Made by a program: the position numbers and the translations under genes | The notes under the pieces: model-generated | Seen by the model: only the letters and a program-made list of their open reading frames with translations | What the model was told of the DNA's origin: nothing | The model's database searches: none | DNA from: Dyella silvae | GTDB taxonomy: Bacteria; Pseudomonadota; Gammaproteobacteria; Xanthomonadales; Rhodanobacteraceae | DNA: 64,000 nucleotides | Direction of reading: 5' to 3' | NCBI RefSeq assembly: GCF_026421305.1 | Contig: NZ_JAPJBQ010000003.1 | Span: forward strand, 62,001 to 126,000 | Shown: positions 35,697-45,884 of the stretch, piece by piece | Layout of the letters: the number at the start of each line of letters is the position of its first letter | Position numbering within the stretch: the stretch's first letter is position 1

Positions 35697-36692
35697 TCAA
35701 TGCACGTAGTTGAGTGCGATGGCGGGCGTGATAGAAGACGGCGTGCGGTTGCCCGAAGGAATGACACGCACACCCAAAAGCAGTCCGATGTTCGGTGACC
35801 AGTTGTATTCCACGGCCGGCGCGAAACCGATGTAACGGTTTGAGTGTGAGCCCAACGACTGGTCCGGTGGAAACGGGTCGCCGTTGGCATACTCCTGTCC
35901 ACTCACGTGCGTGCTGCTGTTGTGGTTGTAGATCACGTCGAGTGCGAGGACCCAGCGGCGCGTGAGGCTGTATTCCAGCGAAGCATCGCCGAAGACGTTG
36001 TTGCCCGGGCGCGCGTGGCCGCGGAAGTTGGCGTCGGTGCCATAGACGCTGACACCTTGCACATCCGTGCTTGAAGAAAACGAGGCTGACACATTGAGGC
36101 GCACGCGCAGAATGCGGCCGTTTGGCAACCACAGATAGGTCTGCGAATTGATGCCGATGGTGGTGGTGTAAGCGCCGGTGCCCAGGCCATTGGCGGGTCG
36201 ATTGCCCAACTGGTCGTATTTGCCGGTGGGCAAGGTTTCCTGCAACTGGATGGCCACGGTCGGTAGCCAGCTGCCTTCATGAAATTGCCGCAGACGAAAT
36301 TGCGCCTGCAGGGTGATATCGCCGGTCTGTACGCCATCACTGTTCGGCTGGCCGCTGACCCGGTTGTAACCGAACACCGGGATGATGCCGACGGTGAACC
36401 GATCCGCGAGCCCGTAGTTCACATACGTGCGTGACCCGAAGCTGTCCGAGCCATGGCTCATCACGTCGTACAGGTAGGGCTCGAGCAGCATGTGGCCCTG
36501 CGGCAGCGTCTCGGCCGAATTGGCCATCATGGGGCCGGTCCACCAGGCGTCATCGCGGCTTTGCAAGGTGGGTGCGACCGGCGCCTCCTGGCCATGCGCC
36601 ATGGGCGGCGTACCGAGCCACGCCATCAGGCAAGCCAGGCAGAACGTGGCTGCGTAGCGGTGAATAAGACGTCCTGGCAGGTAGCGCTTCAT
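35697..36692 (-). CDS. Outer-membrane beta-barrel protein (transporter-like)
   Basis: 331 residues with an N-terminal signal region (LACLMAWLGTPPMAHG). The mature protein resembles the 'MetA-pathway of phenol degradation'/transporter type of outer-membrane channel: LPQGHMLLEPYLYDVMSHG, YGLADRFTVGIIPVFGYN, VAIQLQETLPTGKYD, VYGTDANFRGHARPG, then repeated amphipathic strands and a C-terminal ALNYVH. Substrate unknown. It is divergent from a MocR regulator whose operator-like boxes lie in the shared 102-base gap, and followed after 12 bases by the exported methyltransferase gene. Confidence 0.72.
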   Translation of the reverse strand: MKRYLPGRLIHRYAATFCLACLMAWLGTPPMAHGQEAPVAPTLQSRDDAWWTGPMMANSAETLPQGHMLLEPYLYDVMSHGSDSFGSRTYVNYGLADRFTVGIIPVFGYNRVSGQPNSDGVQTGDITLQAQFRLRQFHEGSWLPTVAIQLQETLPTGKYDQLGNRPANGLGTGAYTTTIGINSQTYLWLPNGRILRVRLNVSASFSSSTDVQGVSVYGTDANFRGHARPGNNVFGDASLEYSLTRRWVLALDVIYNHNSSTHVSGQEYANGDPFPPDQSLGSHSNRYIGFAPAVEYNWSPNIGLLLGVRVIPSGNRTPSSITPAIALNYVH

Positions 36693-36731
36693 GGTTGCCC
36701 TAGGGGTATTCCGGGGCGCAAGCTATGCCGA

Positions 36732-36782
36732 AAAGTGGTCAGCTGAAATAACCACTTTGCCTTAGCTTGATATAGCCACTTT
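36732..36782. promoter_or_regulatory. MocR-type operator: repeated CCACTTT boxes
   Basis: AAAGTGGT at 36732-36739, ACCACTTT at 36751-36758 and GCCACTTT at 36775-36782. The first two are an inverted pair; the last two are direct repeats 24 bases apart. Such direct-plus-inverted arrangements are known for MocR/PdxR regulators. The boxes lie between the outer-membrane gene and the MocR gene and end 12 bases before the latter's ATG, suggesting autoregulation. Confidence 0.65.
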
Positions 36783-36794
36783 GGAGCGGCCTTC

Positions 36795-38273
36795 ATGCAG
36801 CGCATTCCGCCTGGTTTTCTGCCTCCGGTCGCGATGGACCCGGACAGCGACGTGCCGATGTACCAACAGCTGTCCGAATGGTTTCGGCTGGCAATCAGCG
36901 GCGGGCAGCTGCGGCCAGGGCAGCGCGTGCCGTCCACCCGCAGCCTGGCGGTGGAGCTTGGCATCTCGCGCATTCCGGTACTGGGCGCGTATGAGCAATT
37001 GCAGGCAGAGGGCTTCCTGGAAACCTTCACGGGAGCCGGTACCTGCATCGCCCGCTCGATCCCTGCCGATCTTTCGATGCAGAAGGTGAGTAACGCGGGC
37101 CAGTTGTCGGATGCGCCCGGACAAAGCACGTCGCGTCGCGTATCGCGCCGCGTCGCCCAGATGCGCCAACCCGAACAAACCTGGCTGGGCAACATGGGCG
37201 CGTTTCGGGTGGGCTTGCCCGCACTGGATCATTTTCCCGTGGGTTTATGGTCGAAGCTGGTGAACCGGCACGCGCGACGCTTGTCGCCCGAAGCCATGGC
37301 CTATGGCGATCCGATGGGGCATCTGCCGCTGCGTGAGGCCATTGCCGAATACGTCGGTGCGGCGCGCGCGGTGCGTTGCGATGCCTCGCAGATTCTCATC
37401 ACTACGGGCTCGCAGCAGGCGCTGCAGATCTGCGCCCATGTGCTGCTGGATCCCGGTGATCGCGTGTGGATGGAAGATCCCGGCTATCCCGGTGCCCATC
37501 AGGCGCTGCGCACGGCGGGTGCTGAACTGGTGCCGGTGCCTGTCGACCGGGAGGGTATCGATGTGGAGCAGGGCGCACGCCTTGGTGCAGACGCGCGCGC
37601 GGTGTACATCTCGCCGTCGCACCAGTTTCCCTTGGGCATGGCGCTGAGCGCATCGCGCCGGATGCAGTTGCTGCAATGGGCGGCGCGCCATGAGGCGTGG
37701 ATCATCGAAGACGACTACGACAGCGAATACCGCTTTGGCAGCCGTCCACTCTCGTCACTGCAAGGTACCGACAGAGATGCTCGGGTGATCTACCTGGGTA
37801 CTTTCAGCAAGGTGATGTTTCCCTCGCTGCGCCTGGGGTATCTGGTGGTGCCGAAGGATCTCGTGTCCGATTTCCATGCGGGGCGCGATGCCATCGACAC
37901 GTTCTCTTCCATGCTTCATCAGGCGGTGATGACGGACTTTATTCGCGAGGGTCATTTCGCGCGGCATATCCGCAGCATGCGCACGCTTTACATGGCGCGC
38001 CGCGAAGCGGTTCTGGAGGCGACCGAGCGTTATCTCGGCGATCGTCTGGAAGTGATCGGGACGGAAGCGGGCATGCAGCTTGCCGGTTTGTTGCCTGAAG
38101 ACGTCGACGACGTCGGTGTGTCGCGCAAGGCGGCGCGGCATGGCGTTTCGGTGCGCCCGTTGTCGCCGTGTTACCTCGGGCCGGCGGCCCGCAGCGGTTT
38201 GATCCTTGGCTACGGTGGCGTCAGTCCGGAACAGATCCACGACGGCGTGCGCAAACTCGCCCTGTGTCTGTGA
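36795..38273 (+). CDS. MocR/PdxR-family regulator (GntR HTH + aminotransferase-like)
   Basis: 492 residues. N-terminal GntR winged helix (PMYQQLSEWFRLAISGGQLR, PSTRSLAVELGISRIPVLGA), then a fold-type I aminotransferase domain: LITTGSQQALQICAHVLLDP, EDPGYPGAHQALR, IIEDDYDSEYRFG, and the PLP lysine Lys339 in LGTFSKVMFPSLRLGY. Members use pyridoxal phosphate as effector, activating for example PLP synthesis, GABA or taurine genes. Which pathway is served here is unclear; the obvious candidate target is the divergent beta-barrel/methyltransferase pair. GGAG precedes the start by eight bases. Confidence 0.92.
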   Translation: MQRIPPGFLPPVAMDPDSDVPMYQQLSEWFRLAISGGQLRPGQRVPSTRSLAVELGISRIPVLGAYEQLQAEGFLETFTGAGTCIARSIPADLSMQKVSNAGQLSDAPGQSTSRRVSRRVAQMRQPEQTWLGNMGAFRVGLPALDHFPVGLWSKLVNRHARRLSPEAMAYGDPMGHLPLREAIAEYVGAARAVRCDASQILITTGSQQALQICAHVLLDPGDRVWMEDPGYPGAHQALRTAGAELVPVPVDREGIDVEQGARLGADARAVYISPSHQFPLGMALSASRRMQLLQWAARHEAWIIEDDYDSEYRFGSRPLSSLQGTDRDARVIYLGTFSKVMFPSLRLGYLVVPKDLVSDFHAGRDAIDTFSSMLHQAVMTDFIREGHFARHIRSMRTLYMARREAVLEATERYLGDRLEVIGTEAGMQLAGLLPEDVDDVGVSRKAARHGVSVRPLSPCYLGPAARSGLILGYGGVSPEQIHDGVRKLALCL

Positions 38274-38283
38274 ATGGGGGTGT

Positions 38284-38311
38284 CGTCATCCCAGCTTTTG
38301 CTGGGATGACG
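38284..38311. repeat. REP-like palindrome between convergent genes
   Basis: CGTCATCCCAGC (38284-38295), loop TTTT, GCTGGGATGACG (38300-38311): a perfect 12-pair hairpin just past the MocR stop and ~35 bases before the end of the convergent peptidase gene. Similar in style to the REP doublet at 44793-44951 (both start CGTCATxCC). It may also act as a terminator. Confidence 0.55.
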
Positions 38312-38347
38312 GTGTGGCAATAACGAAACCGCGTTGAGGACGGGCTC

Positions 38348-40846
38348 TCAGGGAGCGGCCTTTTTCTTCGTTACCGTTTCGGTCTTCTCCGCCGCGTTCT
38401 TCACGTAGCGGTCGAACCAGGTAAGCATTTCGTACACCTCTTGCTCGTTCGATTCCATCGCGGTGTACCAGTGCGGCTCATGCGGCAGCATGACCAATCG
38501 CGTCGTGCCGCCCAGGCCACGAATCGCCTGGAACAGCTTCTGCGACTGAATCGGTTCGGTGCCCGGGTTGGCGTCGTCCATGCCATGCATGATGAGCAGC
38601 GGCGTCTTGATCTTGTCGGCCTGGAAGAACGTCGACGCCTTCTCGTACACCGTGGGTGCTTGCCACAACGAGCGGCGTTCGTTCTGGAAGCCGAATGGCG
38701 TCAGCGTCTTGTTGTAGGCGCCGCTGGTCGCCACGCCTGCGCGGAACAGGTCGGTGTACGCCAGCAGGTTGGCGGTCATCAGCGCGCCGTGACTGTGGCC
38801 CGTGACGCCAATGCGGTTGCGGTCGACCACGCCCAGCTCAACGGCTTTGTCCACGGCGGCCTTCGCATCCATCACCAACTGATCGACGTAGGTGTCGTAG
38901 GCCGTGCGCGGATCGCCCACGATGGGGAATGCCGCGTTGTCGATCACGGCGTAGCCCGCGAGCAACAGCAAGCGATGTCCGCGCAGCACGTCGAACTTCT
39001 GCTGAGAGCCGCTGATCTGGCCGGCCTGGCTGGGATCGGCGAAGTCCTGCGGATAGGCGTACAGGATGGCAGGCAGACGCGTGCCTTCCTTGTAACCCGG
39101 TGGCGTGTACAGCGTGAAGGAGAGTTCCACGCCGTCCTTGCGCTTGTAAGTCACCAACCGCTTGCCGATGCCGCGCACTTGTGGGGTCGGATCGGGGATT
39201 TGGGTGATCGCCGCCGCCTTGGACGCAAATGCCGCCTCGCCCGCAGTCGGGTCACTGACCGAAGCCCCCAGCGTGTACATGAAAAGATTCGGCGGCTCGA
39301 CCGGTGACTGCCGCGCGGTGATAAAGCGCTCGCCGCCGGTGAGCACAGTCAACGGACGCTCATACGTGTCCACACTGCTACGGAACAGGCGTTCGGTGTG
39401 TCCACTGGACAGGTTGTAGCGATCGAGGAAGGGGCGATCACCCTTGGGCGTACCGCCGGGGCCCGCGAGATACACCGCGTCACCATCCTGCCGCACTACC
39501 GAGGCGCCGTTGGGCAGGGTCTGGCTCAGCAGCGAACCTGGGTTGTTGTAGATCTCGTTGGCCGAGTAATCCCAGATCGTGCGCGCCGCCTTGGCCGGAT
39601 TGGAGACATCCACGCGGCTCACGTGGATCCACTGGCGATTGGCGTCGTACTCGTACACGAATGGCTCATTGCCCTGGGCCAGCCAGCGCATGCCGCTAAA
39701 GCGCTGCGCGGTACGCGCCACTTCATGCGGTTTGCCGTTGAAAGGCGCACTCCACATCAGCACTTTGTCGCGCTTGGGTACGTTGACCTTCCAGTCGCCC
39801 TGATCGAGCGCCTCCGGCCAGATCAGCGTGGCCGGCGCGTTTGCACGCCATTCGAAATCGCGTGGGCCGACGGGCACGCCGCGAACCGGCACGCGGTCGG
39901 CCACCGGCAATGAGGCGATGGGCGAGGCTTTCCCGCTTTGCACATCGAGCACGGTGACATCGCGAGCGAAGCGTTCGTAGGTCGTGACGTAGGAGTAGGG
40001 CTTCTTCAGTGTTTCGACCAGCACATGCTCGCCGTCAGGCGCGCCGGAGACACCGGCGATCACACCCGGTTTCCCGAGCGTGCGCACCTGACCGCTGGCA
40101 GCGTCGACCACCGCGAGCTGCGCTGTCGCGTAGTAATCGAACAAGGCTTCGTCGTCGGGACTGGAGAGTGTGTCGCGCGCCTCGTAGGTGCTGCTCTCGC
40201 CCTTGCCTTCGATCGACTGCTTGATCTCCGGGCCCGCGCCCGCGCCGGCTTCAGGCGCCGGCCCGAGGTTGGCCGGCACCTGCTTGACCAGCAACGAATC
40301 GCTGTCGTGCAGCCACTGCACGCTATTTTCCATCACCGTATTGAGCGACACGCCATCCACGCGCCGCGTCTTGCCGGTGAATGCATCGCCCAGCCACAGC
40401 TCCGTGCCTTCGTCGGTGGTGTTGGTGAAGGCGAAACGACGGCCATCTGGCGACCAATGGGGCGCACCGGGGCAGGCGTTGGCCGGCAGTGCCACCGGCG
40501 TCTGCTGATGACTGGCCTCGTCTTCCAGGGTGAAATTCTTCAGGCAGGCGCGTATGCCGTAGCCACTCGACGCATCGTGACGGCTGCGGTTGCGCGGCTC
40601 GATGCGCAAGCCGGCGAGCTTCACATAGGGTTCGGCCACGCGTTCGATCGACGGATACTGCGATTGCTCGATCAGCAGCATGCGTTCCCGCGTGGGATCG
40701 AGCATGGGCGTCGCCGGCAAAGGCGCGTGCATCACGCCGAGCAAAGGCTCGGGCGGTTTGTCGTAACCGGCCAGCGTGGCGGCAGGCAGCAGGGCCATCA
40801 GGCCCGCAACCAGGGGCAGTCTCTTACCGAATAGCGTGAGGCGCAT
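38348..40846 (-). CDS. Exported S9 family peptidase (glutamyl endopeptidase-like)
   Basis: 832 residues with a signal peptide (LVAGLMALLPAATLAG). The first ~560 residues are a beta-propeller-like region (GAPHWSPDGRRFAFTNTTD); the C-terminal alpha/beta hydrolase has nucleophile Ser in GVTGHSHGALMTANLLAYTD, Asp in MHGMDDANPGTEP and His in LPHEPHWYTAMES. The segment TLTPFGFQNERRSLWQAPTV is characteristic of the S9D glutamyl endopeptidase group. Likely a periplasmic peptidase. The Lys-rich C-terminus (TVTKKKAAP) is noteworthy. Monocistronic. Confidence 0.9.
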   Translation of the reverse strand: MRLTLFGKRLPLVAGLMALLPAATLAGYDKPPEPLLGVMHAPLPATPMLDPTRERMLLIEQSQYPSIERVAEPYVKLAGLRIEPRNRSRHDASSGYGIRACLKNFTLEDEASHQQTPVALPANACPGAPHWSPDGRRFAFTNTTDEGTELWLGDAFTGKTRRVDGVSLNTVMENSVQWLHDSDSLLVKQVPANLGPAPEAGAGAGPEIKQSIEGKGESSTYEARDTLSSPDDEALFDYYATAQLAVVDAASGQVRTLGKPGVIAGVSGAPDGEHVLVETLKKPYSYVTTYERFARDVTVLDVQSGKASPIASLPVADRVPVRGVPVGPRDFEWRANAPATLIWPEALDQGDWKVNVPKRDKVLMWSAPFNGKPHEVARTAQRFSGMRWLAQGNEPFVYEYDANRQWIHVSRVDVSNPAKAARTIWDYSANEIYNNPGSLLSQTLPNGASVVRQDGDAVYLAGPGGTPKGDRPFLDRYNLSSGHTERLFRSSVDTYERPLTVLTGGERFITARQSPVEPPNLFMYTLGASVSDPTAGEAAFASKAAAITQIPDPTPQVRGIGKRLVTYKRKDGVELSFTLYTPPGYKEGTRLPAILYAYPQDFADPSQAGQISGSQQKFDVLRGHRLLLLAGYAVIDNAAFPIVGDPRTAYDTYVDQLVMDAKAAVDKAVELGVVDRNRIGVTGHSHGALMTANLLAYTDLFRAGVATSGAYNKTLTPFGFQNERRSLWQAPTVYEKASTFFQADKIKTPLLIMHGMDDANPGTEPIQSQKLFQAIRGLGGTTRLVMLPHEPHWYTAMESNEQEVYEMLTWFDRYVKNAAEKTETVTKKKAAP

Positions 40847-40950
40847 CGAACAGTCTCCTTCTGAACCGTTCGACCTTACCTCGCCAGTGCGCCGAGACCT
40901 CCCTGCTGAAAGTCACGGCATCGCAAATACTTTCGGGTGCGTACGAGCCC

Positions 40951-43301
<2,351 letters not shown>

Positions 43302-43305
<4 letters not shown>

Positions 43306-43781
43306 ATCTGTTGAAACCGCTGGCCGTCGCAGCGCTGGCGCTTGGTTTCGCAGGCATGGCCCACGCAGCCATGCCCGAGCAGCCGTCGCTCAACATCACC
43401 ACTTTCGATGGCAAGACGTTCGATCTGTCGGCACAGCGCGGCAAGTGGGTGATCGTCAATTACTGGGCCACCTGGTGCATACCGTGCATCAAGGAGATGC
43501 CCGATATTTCGAAATTCGTCGCGGCACATCAGGACAAGGTCGCTGCCATCGGCCTGGCCTATGAAGACAGCGACAAGGCAGATATCGAAGCCTTTCTTGC
43601 CAAGCACCCGGTGAGCTATCCCATCGCGCAGGTGACGGTGGACAAACCGCTCAAGGATTTCGACGAGCCGCGCGGCTTGCCCACCACCTGGTTGATCAGC
43701 CCCGATGGCAAAGTGGCCAAGCGCTTCGTGGGGCCGGTAACCGACGCCTCGCTCGGCCAGGCGATGGGTATCGGCAAATAA
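43302..43781 (+). CDS. TlpA/ResA-like periplasmic thioredoxin
   Basis: 159 residues. Signal peptide (AVAALALGFAGMAHA), then a thioredoxin fold with the redox motif WATWCIPCIKEMPD and the cis-proline loop RGLPTTWLISPDG. It likely reduces disulfides of periplasmic proteins such as cytochromes, receiving electrons from a DsbD-type donor. Start overlaps yihY (ATGA); acylphosphatase begins one base after its stop, so the three genes form an operon. Confidence 0.88.
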
Positions 43782-43782
43782 C

Positions 43783-44049
43783 ATGAGCGCAGCACGTTTC
43801 CTCGTCAGCGGCAGGGTGCAGGGCGTGTTCTATCGCGCCAGCACCCGTGAGCAGGCGCAGGCACTGGGGCTCTCCGGTTACGCGAAAAATTTGCCGGATG
43901 GCCGTGTGGAAGTCGTCGCCAGTGGCGAGGACGCTGCCATCGACGCACTGGAACGGTGGCTGTGGCGTGGACCGATGGCGGCAGAAGTTACCCAGGTGAC
44001 GCGCGAGCATTGCGTCGCGCCGGATGGCGATGGTTTTCGCACCGCCTGA
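43783..44049 (+). CDS. acyP: Acylphosphatase
   Basis: 88 residues. Active-site loop GRVQGVFYRASTREQA with the catalytic Arg, and the Asn in SGYAKNLPDGRVEVVASGE. It hydrolyses carboxyl-phosphate bonds of small acyl phosphates. Third gene of the yihY-thioredoxin operon. A 212-base stretch follows with no clear gene. Confidence 0.92.
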   Translation: MSAARFLVSGRVQGVFYRASTREQAQALGLSGYAKNLPDGRVEVVASGEDAAIDALERWLWRGPMAAEVTQVTREHCVAPDGDGFRTA

Positions 44050-44261
44050 AGGTGACGAATGATGCCGGGGCGCTGATCGCTTCGGCCACCGGATTGATAG
44101 CAGCCATCTTCACGCGTCATCGACTTCGATCCAACCTTGCAAGGTCCATAGCACCTGTCGAATCCTCGGCGCCTCGTTCGTCGATGGCTTGAAGCGCCTG
44201 CTTCACAAGCTTGCCCTAACCGACAGGGTGCCAACGGCCCCGGCATGACAGGAGATGTTCC

Positions 44262-44759
44262 ATGACCGCTCGTTTTCAGCGCATCACCCCATTTCTCTGG
44301 TTCGATAACCAGGCGGAAGAAGCTGCGTCGTTCTATGTCTCGATATTCGAGAACTCGCGCATCCTCGCCACTACCCGTTACACCGCGGAAAGCGCCGCTG
44401 CGACAGGACGCTCACCGGGTTCCGTGATGACGGTGGACTTTGAGCTGGATGGCCAGTCGATGGCTGCGCTCAACGGTGGCCCGGTGTTTCGCTTCAACGA
44501 AGCGGTGTCGTTGGTCGTTCACTGCCACTCGCAGGACGAGGTGGACTACTACTGGGACAAGCTGCTGCAAGGTGCCGACGACAAGAGCGGGCAGTGCGGC
44601 TGGCTCAAGGATCGATTCGGTTTGTCGTGGCAGGTGGTGCCGGATGAAATGATCCGCCTGCTGACCGACCCTGATCCTGGCAAGGTGGCACGTGTCACCG
44701 CCGCTCTCATGCAGATGAAAAAACTCGATCTGCACGAACTGCGACGCGCGGCTGCGTAA
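44262..44759 (+). CDS. VOC-family (PhnB/3-demethylubiquinone methyltransferase-like) protein
   Basis: 165 residues from ATG 44262 (AGGAGATGTTCC upstream). It matches the '3-demethylubiquinone-9 3-methyltransferase' domain, which is in fact a VOC fold: ITPFLWFDNQAEEAASFYVS, GSVMTVDFELDGQSMAALNG, CHSQDEVDYYWDKLLQG and FGLSWQVVPDEMIRLL. It has no SAM motif, so it is not a methyltransferase. Function unknown. Confidence 0.85.
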   Translation: MTARFQRITPFLWFDNQAEEAASFYVSIFENSRILATTRYTAESAAATGRSPGSVMTVDFELDGQSMAALNGGPVFRFNEAVSLVVHCHSQDEVDYYWDKLLQGADDKSGQCGWLKDRFGLSWQVVPDEMIRLLTDPDPGKVARVTAALMQMKKLDLHELRRAAA

Positions 44760-44792
44760 ACGGGGTTCGCCCAACAAAGTTTCGCAGTAATT

Positions 44793-44951
44793 CAAGCTCG
44801 TCATTCCGGCGCAGGCCGGAATCCAGTGGCGTTATCGCCGGATCTTCGCGATGCGCTTTGACGGCATGTGGTTGGAGGGAGCGATGACCGCCATGCAACA
44901 ACCGCGCGTTACGGTGACTGGATTCCGGCCTGCGCCGGAATGACGAGCTTG
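44793..44951. repeat. REP doublet: perfect 35-bp inverted repeat
   Basis: The 35 bases 44793-44827 are the exact reverse complement of 44917-44951. Each arm contains its own palindrome, CATTCCGGCGCAGGCCGGAAT. The two arms enclose 89 bases. It lies between convergent VOC and ppk2 genes, the usual position of REP/BIME elements mobilised by RAYT transposases. No RAYT gene is in the window. Confidence 0.85.
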
Positions 44952-44979
44952 AGACGGGACGAGTGTGTATGGACAGCGC

Positions 44980-45759
44980 TTACTCGCCGCAGGTGTCCGG
45001 CACCCACACGGCCTTGCTGGTCACCTGTTCGGTTTTGAGCTTGCCCTTGAGCTTGGGCAATTTCGGCTCGGGAATGCCTTCCTCATGGCGCGGCACTTGT
45101 TCGAGCAGATGCCTGATCAGATTGATGCGGCCGCGCTTCTGGTCGTTGAAGTCGACCACGAACCATGGCGCATGGGGCCGGCTCGTGCGATCGATCATGA
45201 CGTCGCGCAATTCCCCGATATCGGCGTACTTCTCGCGGGAGGCCAGGTCGTTGGGCGACAGCTTCCAGCGCTTCAGCGGATCTTTGGCGCGGTCCGCGAA
45301 ACGCTCTTCCTGTTCTTCCTGATCCACCGCCAGCCAGTATTTGATCAGGATGATGCCGTCATCAGTCAGCAGCTTTTCAAACGCCGGTACGGCGCCCATG
45401 AAGGCCTTGTACTGCGACTTGGTGCAGAAGCCCATGGCCGGCTCGACCACGGCGCGGTTGTACCAGCTGCGATCGAACAGAACGATCTGGCCGGCGCTGG
45501 GCAGGTGCTCCACGTAGCGCTGGAAGTACCACTGAGTGGTTTCGATATCGTTTGGCTTGGGCAGCGCGGCGATGCGATAGCCGCGTGTGTCCATCGATTC
45601 GGTAATGGCCTTGATGGTGCCACCCTTGCCGGCCGCGTCACGGCCTTCGAACACCACGACCAGTCGATGGCCACTGCGTTGCAGCCATCGGTGCAGTCCA
45701 ACCAGCTCCAGCTGAAGCTCCTCCATCAAGCGGCGGTAGGTCTTGTCCTTCTTGGCCAT
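44980..45759 (-). CDS. ppk2: Polyphosphate kinase 2
   Basis: 259 residues, a one-domain class I PPK2. Walker A VFEGRDAAGKGGTIKAITES, Walker B-like VLFDRSWYNRAVVEPAMGF and the lid region with DRTSRPHAPWFVVDFNDQKR are all present. PPK2 enzymes phosphorylate nucleoside diphosphates (often GDP or ADP) with polyphosphate. C-terminus VPDTCGE. A dispersed inverted repeat lies ~25 bases upstream of its start. Confidence 0.92.
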   Translation of the reverse strand: MAKKDKTYRRLMEELQLELVGLHRWLQRSGHRLVVVFEGRDAAGKGGTIKAITESMDTRGYRIAALPKPNDIETTQWYFQRYVEHLPSAGQIVLFDRSWYNRAVVEPAMGFCTKSQYKAFMGAVPAFEKLLTDDGIILIKYWLAVDQEEQEERFADRAKDPLKRWKLSPNDLASREKYADIGELRDVMIDRTSRPHAPWFVVDFNDQKRGRINLIRHLLEQVPRHEEGIPEPKLPKLKGKLKTEQVTSKAVWVPDTCGE

Positions 45760-45784
45760 GACGGAGGTCTCCTTGCTGGTGCTG

Positions 45785-45881
45785 GAAGTAAGTGAAGAGA
45801 AGCGAGGAGTGAGAGAAGAGCGGCGCGCTCAAACACATGGCGATGCCACCCTCACTTCACACTCTTCGTTTCTCACTTCTG
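45785..45881. repeat. Dispersed GAAGTGAG-type imperfect inverted repeat, copy A
   Basis: Left arm 45785-45820 (starts GAAGTAAGTGAAGAG) and right arm 45851-45881, whose complement begins CAGAAGTGAGAAACGAAGAG. The arms can pair imperfectly. Same family as 49142-49237 and the half copy at 22235. It fills the gap between ppk2 and the glycosyltransferase gene. Confidence 0.6.
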
Positions 45882-45884
45882 ATT

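Noticed and set aside
44050-44261. Possible decayed gene after acylphosphatase
   Set aside because: A short frame exists but has no recognisable protein segment; left as intergenic.
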